Assembly (NCBI GenBank): GCA_963840245.1
Contig: CAWIYI010000009.1
Span: 1-27,311, forward strand
DNA from: Bog-473 sp963840245
Lineage (GTDB): Bacteria > Actinomycetota > Acidimicrobiia > Acidimicrobiales > RAAP-2
DNA length: 27,311 bases
Reading direction: 5' to 3'
Shown here: positions 1-8,520 of the stretch, one piece after another
Layout of the letters: the number at the start of each line of letters is the position of its first letter
Numbering within the stretch: position 1 is the first letter of the stretch
Notes under the pieces: generated by a model
Database searches by the model: none
Told to the model about the DNA's origin: nothing
What the model saw: the letters and a program-made list of their open reading frames with translations, nothing else
Position numbers and translations under genes: made by a program

Positions 1-5
1 CACCG

Positions 6-779
6 GTGGTCCCGTACTCTTGCCCGGCAATGCCCGCGTCCCACGTCGTCCTGCTCCTCCTGGGCGGGCTCGGTGCCGGCATCTTCAACGGCGTGGCCGG
101 CGGCGGCAGCCTGATCTCGTTCCCGATCCTGCTCGGGCTCGGCTACCCCGCCCTCACCGCGAACATCACGAACACCATCGGGATCTGGCCCGGCTACGTG
201 GCCTCGGCCGCCGGCTACCGCCGCGAGATCGGCGACCAGTCACGTCGCCTCATCCGCCTGACCCCGGTCGCCCTGGCGGGCGGGATCGCCGGCGCGTTGC
301 TCCTCCTCACCACGTCCCCCGCGACGTTCGACGACGTCGTCCCCTGGCTCGTCCTGGGGGCCGCCGCCCTGTTCGCCGCCCAGCCGGCCCTGCGGCGTGC
401 CCTCGACAGGGGCTCGGCCCACCCCCGCACGAGGCCCGTCCTCCTGGTCGCGGGGGTGTTCGCCGCCTCGGTCTACGGCGGCTACTTCGGCGCCGCCATG
501 GGCGTGATGTTCCTCGCCATCCTCGGCCTGGCCCTGCCGCTCTCCATCGCCCACACCAGCGGGCTGCGCGCCGTCCTCTCCATGATCGTCAACGGCATCG
601 CCGCCGTCGTGTTCCTCATCCACGGCGGGCTCGCCTGGGAGGCGGTGGGCCTCCTGGCCGCGGGCAGCCTCGTCGGCGGCTACGCCGGTGCCCGTCTGGC
701 CCTGGCGCTCCCCGCACCCGCGCTGCGGGTCGTGGTCATCGTCATCGCGGTCGGCACGGCCGTGAAGCTGTTGGTCTGA
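6..779 (+). CDS. TSUP (TauE/SafE) family membrane transporter
   Basis: This is a polytopic inner-membrane protein of about 250 residues, the usual size for the TSUP family, which exports or imports small anions such as sulfite, sulfoacetate or other organosulfur compounds. The N-terminal repeat carries the family hallmark GxxxGxFNGVAGGGSLISFP, followed by a Leu/Ala-rich helix and an N-I-T-N-T motif. A second glycine-rich repeat begins near residue 150 (YGGYFGAAMGVMF), giving the expected two-repeat topology with about eight hydrophobic segments. The start is uncertain. A GTG at 6 is open, but an ATG at 30 sits better before the first helix, and the frame is also open to the left edge, so a start outside the window is possible. 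No ribosome site is obvious. It converges on the 5-oxoprolinase genes. The substrate cannot be read from the sequence. Confidence 0.88.
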   Translation: MVPYSCPAMPASHVVLLLLGGLGAGIFNGVAGGGSLISFPILLGLGYPALTANITNTIGIWPGYVASAAGYRREIGDQSRRLIRLTPVALAGGIAGALLLLTTSPATFDDVVPWLVLGAAALFAAQPALRRALDRGSAHPRTRPVLLVAGVFAASVYGGYFGAAMGVMFLAILGLALPLSIAHTSGLRAVLSMIVNGIAAVVFLIHGGLAWEAVGLLAAGSLVGGYAGARLALALPAPALRVVVIVIAVGTAVKLLV

Positions 780-798
780 CGCCGGCGCGCCCGGTCAG
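776..798. terminator. weak inverted repeat between convergent stop codons
   Basis: The arms CTGAC (776-780) and GTCAG (794-798) flank a GC-rich 13 nt core. The stop codons of the two convergent genes lie inside the arms. The stem is short and has no U-tract, so a bidirectional terminator role is only a possibility. Confidence 0.2.
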
Positions 799-2504
799 CC
801 GACGGCCAGGGGGTAGGGCCCGACGACCGCACTCTCCAGCTCGCGGCGCGCCGCCCGTCGGGCCTCGTCCGCCGCGGCGGGCTCGGTGGGCACGAGGCGC
901 ACCGTGGTGCCCGGTGCGCACTGGCCGAGGAGACCGTGGTCGGCGGACACCACCACCGCCAGCACGGGATAGCCGCCGAGCGTCGCGTGGTCGGGCAGGA
1001 GGACGACGGGGTCGCCGTCCGGTGGCACCTGGACGGCCCCGGTGACGACGCCCTGGGAATCGAGCTCACCGCCGCCGGCGGCATGCCAGCCCCGCCGGTC
1101 GGCCCCGCCCTGGTCGGCCCGCAGCCGGAGCCCGACGCGATTGGACGCGGGCGCCACCTCGAAGGCGGCATCGGCGAGCCGCGCCAGCGCATCGGGCCCG
1201 AACTGCTCGGGGTGCGGACCCGGCACGACACGCAGGTGGACCGGCGCGTCCGGCACGAGCTCGGTGGCGCGGCCGGCCCGGATGTGGTCCCCCAGCGGGG
1301 GCGCCCAGGGTCCGGCGTGCAGCTGCGCTCCCTGGACGAGCGGGCCGGCGCCGAGCCTCGTCAACTCGTCGCTGGCGCTGCTCCCGAACCACTCCGGTCC
1401 GAGGAAGCCGCCCGCCACCGAGAGATAGGTACGCCAGCCGCTGCGCTGGCGGCCGACCTCGAGCACCTGACCGGCGACCAGCGGCAGCAGCTGGCCCGGC
1501 GGCGCCGGCGTCCCGTCCACGCGGACATCCGGTGCGGCGCCCACCGCCGCGACGTGGCACGGACCGAGGCAACGAAGCCGGGTCCCACCCCCCGTGAGCT
1601 CGAGCGTGCCGGCGTCGCGGGCGTTGCCGGCCAGCCGGTTGGCGAGCGCGAACGACACCGGGTCGGCCGGACCGGCGCCCGGGACCCCGACCGGGGCGAC
1701 GGCGTGCCGGCCACCGTCCTGGACGACCGCCCGCAGCCCCGGGGCCACGACCTCGAACACGGGGCGCGCCTCGGGCGGCACCGACCACGGTGGCGCCGTC
1801 ACCGGCGCCGGCTCGACCTGCTCGCCCGCCCCGGCAACGGTGAAGCGGACCCGGTCCCCGGGGGCCAGCACGGCGAAGGGCCGGCGCTCCGGGGAGAAGA
1901 GGGGGAAGCCGGTCCGGCCGACCAGGTTCCATCCACCCGGCGACGCCGTGGGGTAGACGGCGGCGTGCCCGTTGGCGATCGCCACCGATCCGGCGGGGAC
2001 CACCGGGCGCGGGCGGGCGCGCCGCGGCACGCGCTCCAGCTGGGCGGGCAGCCCTCCGAGGTAGGCGAATCCCGGCGAGAACCCGACCACGGCCACGGTC
2101 AGCGGTTGTGCGGTCAGGAGCTCCGCCACCTCGTCGGGAGCACACCGCGCCAGCGCGGCCACCTCCGCGACGTCGGGCCCGTCGAACCGGCACGGAATGG
2201 TGACCAGCCGGCCCGGCTCGACCGCGTCCCCGGCGGCGTGGCCATGGGGCCGGCTCTCGACCACGCCCGCGCCTACCCCCGTCACCATCCCCGCCGCGGT
2301 GGCCCACAGCGATCGGAGCTCCGCGTCAGGGTCGGTCGCGTGGACCATGACGGTGGCGATGCCGCACACCACGTCGGCCGCACCGTCGAACGCGCCGGCC
2401 AGCACCCGCGCCAGCGCCCGGCCTGCGGTGGCGTCGGCGACGCCGATCAGAAGGGCGCGGTCACCGAGTGCCCGTAGCTCCCCGACCGGAACGGATGGGG
2501 TCAT
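795..2504 (-). CDS. pxpBC: 5-oxoprolinase subunits B and C, fused (PxpB-PxpC; KipI-KipA type)
   Basis: With PxpA this makes the ATP-dependent 5-oxoprolinase, which opens pyroglutamate (5-oxoproline) to glutamate in the cytoplasm. Residues about 5-235 are the PxpB/KipI domain, with GFSPGFAYLGGLP at 141-153 and ASPGGWNLVGRT at 188-199. Residues about 248-569 are the PxpC/KipA domain, starting VQDGGR (261-266) with a later LLPDHATLGGYP motif. In many bacteria these are two genes; here they are one frame of 569 aa. The frame is open back to 2633, but the ATG at 2504 is preferred. It overlaps the pxpA stop in an ATGA, the upstream extension is Arg-rich antisense-like sequence, and homology begins just after this Met. 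It is probably translationally coupled to pxpA. Confidence 0.93.
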   Translation of the reverse strand: MTPSVPVGELRALGDRALLIGVADATAGRALARVLAGAFDGAADVVCGIATVMVHATDPDAELRSLWATAAGMVTGVGAGVVESRPHGHAAGDAVEPGRLVTIPCRFDGPDVAEVAALARCAPDEVAELLTAQPLTVAVVGFSPGFAYLGGLPAQLERVPRRARPRPVVPAGSVAIANGHAAVYPTASPGGWNLVGRTGFPLFSPERRPFAVLAPGDRVRFTVAGAGEQVEPAPVTAPPWSVPPEARPVFEVVAPGLRAVVQDGGRHAVAPVGVPGAGPADPVSFALANRLAGNARDAGTLELTGGGTRLRCLGPCHVAAVGAAPDVRVDGTPAPPGQLLPLVAGQVLEVGRQRSGWRTYLSVAGGFLGPEWFGSSASDELTRLGAGPLVQGAQLHAGPWAPPLGDHIRAGRATELVPDAPVHLRVVPGPHPEQFGPDALARLADAAFEVAPASNRVGLRLRADQGGADRRGWHAAGGGELDSQGVVTGAVQVPPDGDPVVLLPDHATLGGYPVLAVVVSADHGLLGQCAPGTTVRLVPTEPAAADEARRAARRELESAVVGPYPLAVG

Positions 2505-3277
2505 GCACGTGCCGGCGCGACCACATCGATCCCCGCGTCGGCCATGACCCGGCGGACGGCGGTGGCGATGGCGACAGCCCCGGGGGAGTCGCCGTGGACG
2601 CACAGCGTGTCGACCCACAGGGTCAGCACGCACCCGTCGTCGGCGACCACCGCGCCGCGGGCGAGCGCCAGCGCCTGCGCGGCCGCCGCCTCGGGCTCAC
2701 CCAGCACGGCGCCCGGCGTGGCCCGGTCCACCAGACCCCCGTCGCTCCGGTACGCCCGGTCGCAGAAGCCCTCCTCGTAGGCCTCGACGCCGTCGCGGAG
2801 CACCATGGCCATGGCGCGACAGCCCGAAGGGAGCACCAGGGCCGCGCCCGAACCGACAGTGTCACGCACGGCATCGCGAAAGGTCTCGTAGAGCGCGCCT
2901 CCCTTCGCCACCTCCTCGTAGAGCGCACCGTGGGCCTTGACCGAGGTGATCGCCGTGCCGGCGGTCCGGCAGACCCGCCCGAGCGCGCGCAGCTGCTCGG
3001 CCAGCGACTCGCCGAGCTCACCGCGGTCGATCTCCATGGGATTGCGCCCGAAGCCGGCGCGGTCGGGGTAGGAGGGATGGGCACCGACCCGGACCGCGTG
3101 CTCGAGGGCGGCGGCGACCGTGGCCGCCATGGAGTCGTCGTCCCCCGCGTGCCCGCCACATGCGACGTGGACCGTTGTCACGAGTCCGAAGAGCGCCCGT
3201 TCCGCGTCGATGCCCGCCGGGTCCGTCGCCTCGCCGGCGTCGGCGCTGAGATCGATGGTCCGGGTCGGCCGTGCCAC
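2501..3277 (-). CDS. pxpA: 5-oxoprolinase subunit A (LamB/YcsF family)
   Basis: This is subunit A of the ATP-dependent 5-oxoprolinase, acting with the fused B-C subunit encoded immediately downstream (4 bp ATGA overlap). The 258-residue length is normal for LamB/YcsF proteins. Family motifs are in order: LSADAGE at 10-16 (usually LNADLGE), ACGGHAGD at 39-46, GAHPSYPDRAGFGR at 65-78 and KAHGALY at 114-120. These contain the conserved Asp and His residues of the active-site region. The GTG start at 3277 lies inside a 16-nt tandem repeat, with GAGG a few bases upstream on the coding strand. The gene follows the lhr-type helicase after 20 bp. The cluster would recycle pyroglutamate formed from glutamine damage or peptides. 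Confidence 0.93.
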   Translation of the reverse strand: MARPTRTIDLSADAGEATDPAGIDAERALFGLVTTVHVACGGHAGDDDSMAATVAAALEHAVRVGAHPSYPDRAGFGRNPMEIDRGELGESLAEQLRALGRVCRTAGTAITSVKAHGALYEEVAKGGALYETFRDAVRDTVGSGAALVLPSGCRAMAMVLRDGVEAYEEGFCDRAYRSDGGLVDRATPGAVLGEPEAAAAQALALARGAVVADDGCVLTLWVDTLCVHGDSPGAVAIATAVRRVMADAGIDVVAPARA

Positions 3278-3307
3278 GACCTCAGCCTGCCACGACCTCA
3301 GCCTGCC
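3272..3307. repeat. 16-bp tandem repeat at the helicase/pxpA junction
   Basis: A perfect period of 16 bp runs for 36 bp (2.25 copies). On the coding (minus) strand the unit reads GTG GCA GGC TGA GGTC. The helicase stop codon is the TGA of one copy and the pxpA start is the GTG of the next. Between them lies a three-codon minicistron (GTG GCA GGC TGA). Removing one unit would leave the helicase stop four bases from the pxpA start. Confidence 0.95.
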
Positions 3308-6300
3308 TCGAGCCCGTCCACCACGATCCCGTCGCGATAGATCACGCGCTGGTTGCGCCGCGTCGGGACACGGGCCCCGCCCAGGACGGAACCGGTCATG
3401 TTGAGCGGGTCCGCCCCGGCCACCACGACCTGCTCACCCTCGGCCCCGCGGCGATGCATCGCCTGCAGCTCCTCGCATGCCTCGGGGAGCGCGTACTGCT
3501 CACCCGAGAGGCCCGCGACGAAGCGGCCTCCGAGTGCGAGCCCCCGCGCCTCCATCCGGCGCAGCGCCCACACGACCTCGCGCCAGGGCACCTTGAACGA
3601 CTCCCTGCTCCACAGCTCCCAGGCGACGATGCCCCAGCGCACGAGCAGCTGCTGCGCCACCGACTCGGCCAGCGCCTCGTTGCCGGGCAGGAGCACGCCG
3701 TCGTCGACCGCCGGCGCACCGAGGACCTCGGGCCCGGGCAGGAGCGACCACCGGCCTTCGCCGATGCCCGTCCCCACCGGAGCGCGGCGCCGCGCCAATC
3801 GCCCCGACGGTCGGCGCACCGTGCGGGTCCGCCACCGGTCGCGGGCCGAGAGCAGGGCGCGCACCGCCGAGAAGGCGTCGGCGGTGACGATGCCTCGGGA
3901 GACGAGATCCCACAGGCCCTCGTCGACCTCGGCCGGCAGCCGGCCGATGAGGGGAGCCAGCTCCGGACGGAAGCAGGCACCGCGCACCCGCAACGCGGCG
4001 AGGACGTCGGCGGCCGCACCGATCTCGGGCTCGGGTGCGGGCGACCCCGCTCTGACCGCGCGCAGCATGACTTCGAGCTCCTCGCGCACCACGAAGGCGA
4101 GCGGCGTGGCGGGCGAGGGTGTGCCGCTGCGCCCGGTCCGCTCGGCGCGCGGCGTGAGGCGTCCCCAGACGATCTCGCCGGACAGGCACAGTTCGTCGAG
4201 CCAGCGCGGGTCGTAGTCGGCGACGCGGGAGGGGAGGATCTGGGCCTCCCACTCCGCTGCGGGAGCCTCGATCCCCTGCAGCTGCTCGAGCACCTCGAGC
4301 AGCCCGGCCCGGCCTTCCACGCGGCTGCCGGGCGTCGCGTGCTGCCAGTGCGTCAGGAAGCGCACGTACTCGGCGATCGGCACCGGGTCGACCAGGCCGC
4401 GGCGCCGGCTGCGACTGGCCCGGTGCAGGCGCACCAGGAGGTTGCGGGCGCACCAGCGACCGTCCGGCAGCTCGATGGCGGAGCCCCTTCCCTCGAGACG
4501 GGCCAGTGCCGTGCGCGCCCGGGCCGCCGACAGCGGCGCCCCCATCGGCGCACCCGACGGCAGGGCGGCCGGCGCCACGAGCTCCTCGACGGTCACCGGG
4601 CCGGCCAGTTGCAGGTGGCCGGCCACACACGCCGCGGCCGCCTCGTCGTCACTCCCGAGCGCCTCCGCCGCCTCGCGGCGCTCCGTGGCCACCCAGCAGC
4701 CGTCGTGCGTGCCCGCCCGCCCGTCGGCCGCGAGGGCGTCGTACCAGGCCGCCCACTCCCCGTGCGGCCGCGCCGCCACCAGTGAGAGCAGCAGGTCGTG
4801 CAGCTCGTCGGCGTTGCGGAGGCGGGGCCGGACCTGGTCGAGCACGGCGGCCACGGCGGCGGGGTCGAGCGCGGCCAGCTCGGCGGCCGGAACCGGCAGC
4901 CCGTCGGGTCCCAGCTCCCCCAGCCCGCGGCGCAGCGAGAGCGCGCGGGTGCGCCGCTCCTCGAGCGGAGCATCGTCGAGATAGGTGTAGGGGCGCCCGC
5001 TCAGAATGGCGTGGGCCAGGGGGGAGGGCTCCGACGACTCGACGGTGTGCACCGCGATCGCACCCGACTCGACCTGGGCCCACAGTTCGACCAGTCCCTC
5101 GACGGAGAGTCCCTCGTGCAGGCAGTCGTGGACCGTCTGGCGCGCCAGGACGTGGTCGGGCACGCCCACCGGCCCCGCGGGTGCGTTCTCCTGGCAGGCG
5201 GCCAACCCCGGCCACACGGCAGCGAGCAGGTCGTCGGCCTCCATGCGCTGGAGGTGGATCGGCCGCCGCTTGCCGCCGTTCATGCGGGGGAGCACCAGGG
5301 CGCGGTTGAGGTTCCAGCGCCAGCGCGCCCCGAGCATGGGATGGGGCAGCACGGCCTGGGTCAGGACCTCGGCCGCCTTCGCGCTGCTCAGCATGGACTG
5401 CACACTGGTCAGCGGGAAGCTGTGCTGGGGCCCGAGCGACAGCACGACGGTGTCGTCGTCGGCCGCCGCCTGCAGCTCGAAGTCGAAGGACACGCAGAAC
5501 CGCTTGCGCAGCGCCAGCCCGAGCGCTCGGTTGATGCGGCCACCGAACGGCGCGTGGATGATCAGCTGCGATCCCTCCGTGTCGTCGAAGCAGCGCTCCA
5601 CGACGATGCGCTCGCGTGTCGGGAGATGGCCCAGCGCGTGCAGGCCGGCGGCGCAGTAGGCAACGACCTGTTGGGCCACTTCGGCCGACACCCCGGCGCG
5701 CTCGGCCACGAGCCGGCGCGCCCCGTCGCCGTCTCCCGCGTGCAGCAGCGGCTCGAGCGCGGCCCGAAGGTCGCTCACCGCCTCGGAGAGCTCGGCGGTG
5801 CGGGCGGGGGCCTCGCCCAACCAGAACGGGATGGTCGGCGGCAGGTCCCCCGCGTCGTGGACCCGGACCGTGCCGACCTCGACCTTGGCCACCCTCCACG
5901 AGTGCGTGCCCAGGAGGAAGATGTCCCCCGCGGTCGCCTCGACGGCGAAGTCCTCGTGCACCGAGCCGACCGTCACCCCGTCGGGATCGAGCACCACGCG
6001 GTAGTCGCCGGTCTCCGGGATGGCGCCGCCGCCGGTCAGCGCGGCCAGCCGCGCGCCCCGCCGGGCGCGGAGCCGCCCGTTGACGGCGTCGTGATGCAGG
6101 TGCGCGCCGCGGCGGCCCCGGCCCGTCTCGATCCCCCAGCTCGCCAGCGCCACCACGTCGTCGAAGTCCTGCCGGGGCAGTGCCGCGTACGGAGCCGCGT
6201 GCCTGGCCATGGCCCACATCGCCTCGACCTCGCGCTCGTCGGTGGAGGCCACCTCCGCCACCAACTGCTGCGCCAGCACGTCGAGCGGGGCCACGGGCGG

Positions 6301-7584
6301 CTCGAGGAGATCGAGCCGGCCCTCCCGCACGGCGGCGAGAAGGGCGGTGCACTCCACGAGCTCATCGCGCGTCGTCGGGTAGAGGCGGCCCGCCGGCGTG
6401 CCGTCGCGATGGTGGTTGGCCCGGCCCACGCGCTGGAGAAAGGTGCCGATGGCGCGGGGCGAGCCGATCTGGCAGACCAGCTCGACCGGGCCCACGTCGA
6501 TCCCCAGCTCGAGCGACGCCGTCGCCACGAGCGCGCGCAGGTCGCCGGCCCGCAGACGGGTTTCGACGATGCGCCGCCGCGCCGCCGACAGGCTGCCGTG
6601 GTGGGCGGCGACCCGGAGGGAGGCGTCGACGTCGTCACCGCCCGCCGTCTCGTCCTCGCCGAGGCGCTCGGCCAACTGGTGGGCCACCCGCTCGGCCATC
6701 TTGCGGGTGTTGACGAACACCAGCGTGGTGCGGTGGTGGCGGGTGTGATCGGCGATGCGGTCGAGGATGTCCGACATCTGGCCGCCGCTCATGACGGCCT
6801 CCAGCTCCGTGGACGGCAGCTCGATGGCCACCTCGAGGTCGCGGGCGTGGCCGCAGTCGACGATCACCGTGGGCGGGCGGTCGTCGTGCACGCCCGAGAG
6901 GAGCCGGGCGACCAGGTCCAGCGGCCGCTGCGTCGCCGAGAGCCCGATGCGCTGGAGACGGCCCCCGCTCTCGGTGACGAGCGCATCGAGCCGCTCGAGG
7001 CTCAGGGCCAGGTGGCTGCCCCGCTTGTCCCGCGCCAGCGTGTGCACCTCGTCGACGATCACGGTCCGCACGCCCCGCAGGAGGGCGCGGGACGAGGGGG
7101 CGGTCAGCAGGAGGTAGAGGGACTCGGGCGTCGTGACGAGCAGGTCGGGCGACTGCTTCTTCATGGCGGCCCGCTCCGCCGGCGGCGTGTCCCCGGTGCG
7201 GATGGCGACGCGCAGGCCCGGATCGGCGTAGCCGAGGCGCGCCGCCTCCTCCCGGATCTCCGAGAGCGGGACGTGGAGGTTCTCGTGGACGTCGACGGCG
7301 AGCGCCCGCAGCGGCGAGATGTAGAGGACCTCGGGCGCGCCCCGGGCGCTCGATCCGGCCTCGGCGGCGCGGTAGGCCGCGTCGATGGCCACCAGGAAGC
7401 CCGTGAGGGTCTTGCCCGAACCGGTGGGCGAGGCCACCAGCACATTGCTCCCCGCCGCGATGTGAGGCCAGGCCGCCGACTGCGGCGGCGTCGGGCCGGC
7501 CGGGAACCGTCGGTTGAACCAGCCCGCGACGGCGGGGTGGAAGAGCGACTCGGGCCCAGTGGATTCGAGAGGAGCGTCGGGCAC
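3298..7584 (-). CDS. lhr: Lhr-type superfamily 2 DEAD/DEAH helicase
   Basis: This is a large ATP-dependent 3'-5' helicase of the Lhr family, linked in mycobacteria to DNA repair and unwinding of RNA:DNA hybrids. At 1428 aa it is close to the approximately 1500 aa of mycobacterial Lhr. Visible motifs are a Q-type motif (PTPPQSAA, 31-38), Walker A SPTGSGKT (52-59), DEVH box (178-181), GLSAT (214-218), a second RecA domain with ELGIDVG, and motif VI QRVGRANHHRDG. The rest is the Lhr winged-helix and long C-terminal region, ending VIYRDGIVVDGLEAG. The start is GTG at 7584, directly preceded by AGGAG on the coding strand. The spacing is unusually short, but no other start fits. It is the third-from-last gene of the minus-strand directon, 57 bp after the methyltransferase. 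Confidence 0.95.
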   Translation of the reverse strand: MPDAPLESTGPESLFHPAVAGWFNRRFPAGPTPPQSAAWPHIAAGSNVLVASPTGSGKTLTGFLVAIDAAYRAAEAGSSARGAPEVLYISPLRALAVDVHENLHVPLSEIREEAARLGYADPGLRVAIRTGDTPPAERAAMKKQSPDLLVTTPESLYLLLTAPSSRALLRGVRTVIVDEVHTLARDKRGSHLALSLERLDALVTESGGRLQRIGLSATQRPLDLVARLLSGVHDDRPPTVIVDCGHARDLEVAIELPSTELEAVMSGGQMSDILDRIADHTRHHRTTLVFVNTRKMAERVAHQLAERLGEDETAGGDDVDASLRVAAHHGSLSAARRRIVETRLRAGDLRALVATASLELGIDVGPVELVCQIGSPRAIGTFLQRVGRANHHRDGTPAGRLYPTTRDELVECTALLAAVREGRLDLLEPPVAPLDVLAQQLVAEVASTDEREVEAMWAMARHAAPYAALPRQDFDDVVALASWGIETGRGRRGAHLHHDAVNGRLRARRGARLAALTGGGAIPETGDYRVVLDPDGVTVGSVHEDFAVEATAGDIFLLGTHSWRVAKVEVGTVRVHDAGDLPPTIPFWLGEAPARTAELSEAVSDLRAALEPLLHAGDGDGARRLVAERAGVSAEVAQQVVAYCAAGLHALGHLPTRERIVVERCFDDTEGSQLIIHAPFGGRINRALGLALRKRFCVSFDFELQAAADDDTVVLSLGPQHSFPLTSVQSMLSSAKAAEVLTQAVLPHPMLGARWRWNLNRALVLPRMNGGKRRPIHLQRMEADDLLAAVWPGLAACQENAPAGPVGVPDHVLARQTVHDCLHEGLSVEGLVELWAQVESGAIAVHTVESSEPSPLAHAILSGRPYTYLDDAPLEERRTRALSLRRGLGELGPDGLPVPAAELAALDPAAVAAVLDQVRPRLRNADELHDLLLSLVAARPHGEWAAWYDALAADGRAGTHDGCWVATERREAAEALGSDDEAAAACVAGHLQLAGPVTVEELVAPAALPSGAPMGAPLSAARARTALARLEGRGSAIELPDGRWCARNLLVRLHRASRSRRRGLVDPVPIAEYVRFLTHWQHATPGSRVEGRAGLLEVLEQLQGIEAPAAEWEAQILPSRVADYDPRWLDELCLSGEIVWGRLTPRAERTGRSGTPSPATPLAFVVREELEVMLRAVRAGSPAPEPEIGAAADVLAALRVRGACFRPELAPLIGRLPAEVDEGLWDLVSRGIVTADAFSAVRALLSARDRWRTRTVRRPSGRLARRRAPVGTGIGEGRWSLLPGPEVLGAPAVDDGVLLPGNEALAESVAQQLLVRWGIVAWELWSRESFKVPWREVVWALRRMEARGLALGGRFVAGLSGEQYALPEACEELQAMHRRGAEGEQVVVAGADPLNMTGSVLGGARVPTRRNQRVIYRDGIVVDGLEAG

Positions 7585-7641
7585 GCTCCTATTCCACCAG
7601 GAACTTGTGACGCCGACGACCGCTGCGGCCGCCGGTACCGC

Positions 7642-8442
7642 TCAGGCGGGCGGCGGGCGGCGGCCCCAGCAGGAGATCATCGGGGGCTGGGCCAGGTCGA
7701 GCAGGCCGGATGCCACGTTCGCCAGGTGCCGGGTGATCTCGTCCTCGGTGGCGATGCCATGGTCGAGGAGCTGGTCCCGGATCAGGTTGATCGTCGCGGT
7801 CTCGAGATGGTTGCAGGCCGGATCGCTCAGCGGGAAGGCGGCGTCGGCCGCCACCTGGACCAACCCGGCCGCCCGGAGGCGGCGGGGCAGGGAGCGGCCG
7901 TAGGCCAGGTCGACCCCGCGCTCGGCCAGGAGCGAGCGGAAGCCCCGCCGGAGGCGGTTGGCCAGCACCTCCGCCGGCCCGATCTCCTCCAGGCAGCTCA
8001 GCGGCTGGAGGGCCGGGTCGGCGTCTTCGACGAGGAGGACGCCGCCCGGGCGGAGGGCGGAGGCCATGTTGACCAGGGCGGCGTCGCGCTCGGGCACGTG
8101 CACGAGGACCAGCCGGGCGTGGACCAGGTCGAAGGTCCCTTCCGGCGGCGGGTCCGCGGCGACGTCGTGTTCGAGGATCTCGACGTTGGGGGAGGTCGCC
8201 ACGCCGGCCCAGGACAGGTTGATGTCGGTGGCGAGCACGTGTCCGCCGGGCCCGACCCGCTCCGAGAGGTGCTGCACGACCGAGGTCCCGCCCGCGCCCA
8301 CCTCCCAGCAACGCCAGCCGGGAGCCACGCCCAGGCCGTCGAGATGCCGGAAGGTCGAGGGGTCGAACAGGGCGGCGAAGGCGGTGAAGCGGTCCATCGC
8401 CTCGGGAGCATCGTTGGTGAGGAGGTAGCGGTCCCCGCTCAC
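7642..8442 (-). CDS. class I SAM-dependent methyltransferase
   Basis: This is a 266-residue cytosolic methyltransferase with a Rossmann-like core. Motif I is WEVGAGGTS (46-54), which binds S-adenosylmethionine. The acidic ribose-binding residue is Asp73 in ATDIN, a second loop is EHDV (91-94), and motif IV is FDLVHARLVLVHVPE (104-118). The following LRPGG (about 129-133) is also typical. The C-terminal substrate region (about 150-260) is mostly helical and gives no substrate clue; ubiquinone/menaquinone-type or natural-product methyltransferases look similar. The GTG start at 8442 is the last GTG of a five-copy tandem repeat, with GGTGA 4 nt upstream acting as a plausible ribosome site. An internal Met16 is an alternative start. 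Confidence 0.85.
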   Translation of the reverse strand: MSGDRYLLTNDAPEAMDRFTAFAALFDPSTFRHLDGLGVAPGWRCWEVGAGGTSVVQHLSERVGPGGHVLATDINLSWAGVATSPNVEILEHDVAADPPPEGTFDLVHARLVLVHVPERDAALVNMASALRPGGVLLVEDADPALQPLSCLEEIGPAEVLANRLRRGFRSLLAERGVDLAYGRSLPRRLRAAGLVQVAADAAFPLSDPACNHLETATINLIRDQLLDHGIATEDEITRHLANVASGLLDLAQPPMISCWGRRPPPA

Positions 8443-8520
8443 TGCTTCACCGTTTCACTGCTTCACCATTTCACTGCTTCACCATTTCACTGCTTCACCG
8501 TTTCACTGCTTCACCAATTT
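8440..8520. repeat. five-copy 16-bp tandem repeat filling the patatin/methyltransferase gap
   Basis: Five head-to-tail units fill the whole gap: 8440-8455, 8456-8471, 8472-8487, 8488-8503 and 8504-8520 (the last has one extra base). On the coding (minus) strand the internal unit is GTG AAA YGG TGA AGCA, where Y is C or T. Each unit holds a GTG start, two codons, a TGA stop overlapping a GGTGA ribosome-site-like core, and a 4 nt spacer to the next GTG. The last GTG is the start of the methyltransferase, and the repeat begins at the patatin stop codon. There are no spacers, so it is not a CRISPR array. Confidence 0.97.

Noticed and set aside
936..2477. 513-codon plus-strand frame opposite pxpBC
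   Set aside because: It is an antisense shadow of the 5-oxoprolinase genes with no domain features.
8440..8520. Possible CRISPR array
   Set aside because: The units are contiguous with no unique spacers and there are no cas genes nearby.
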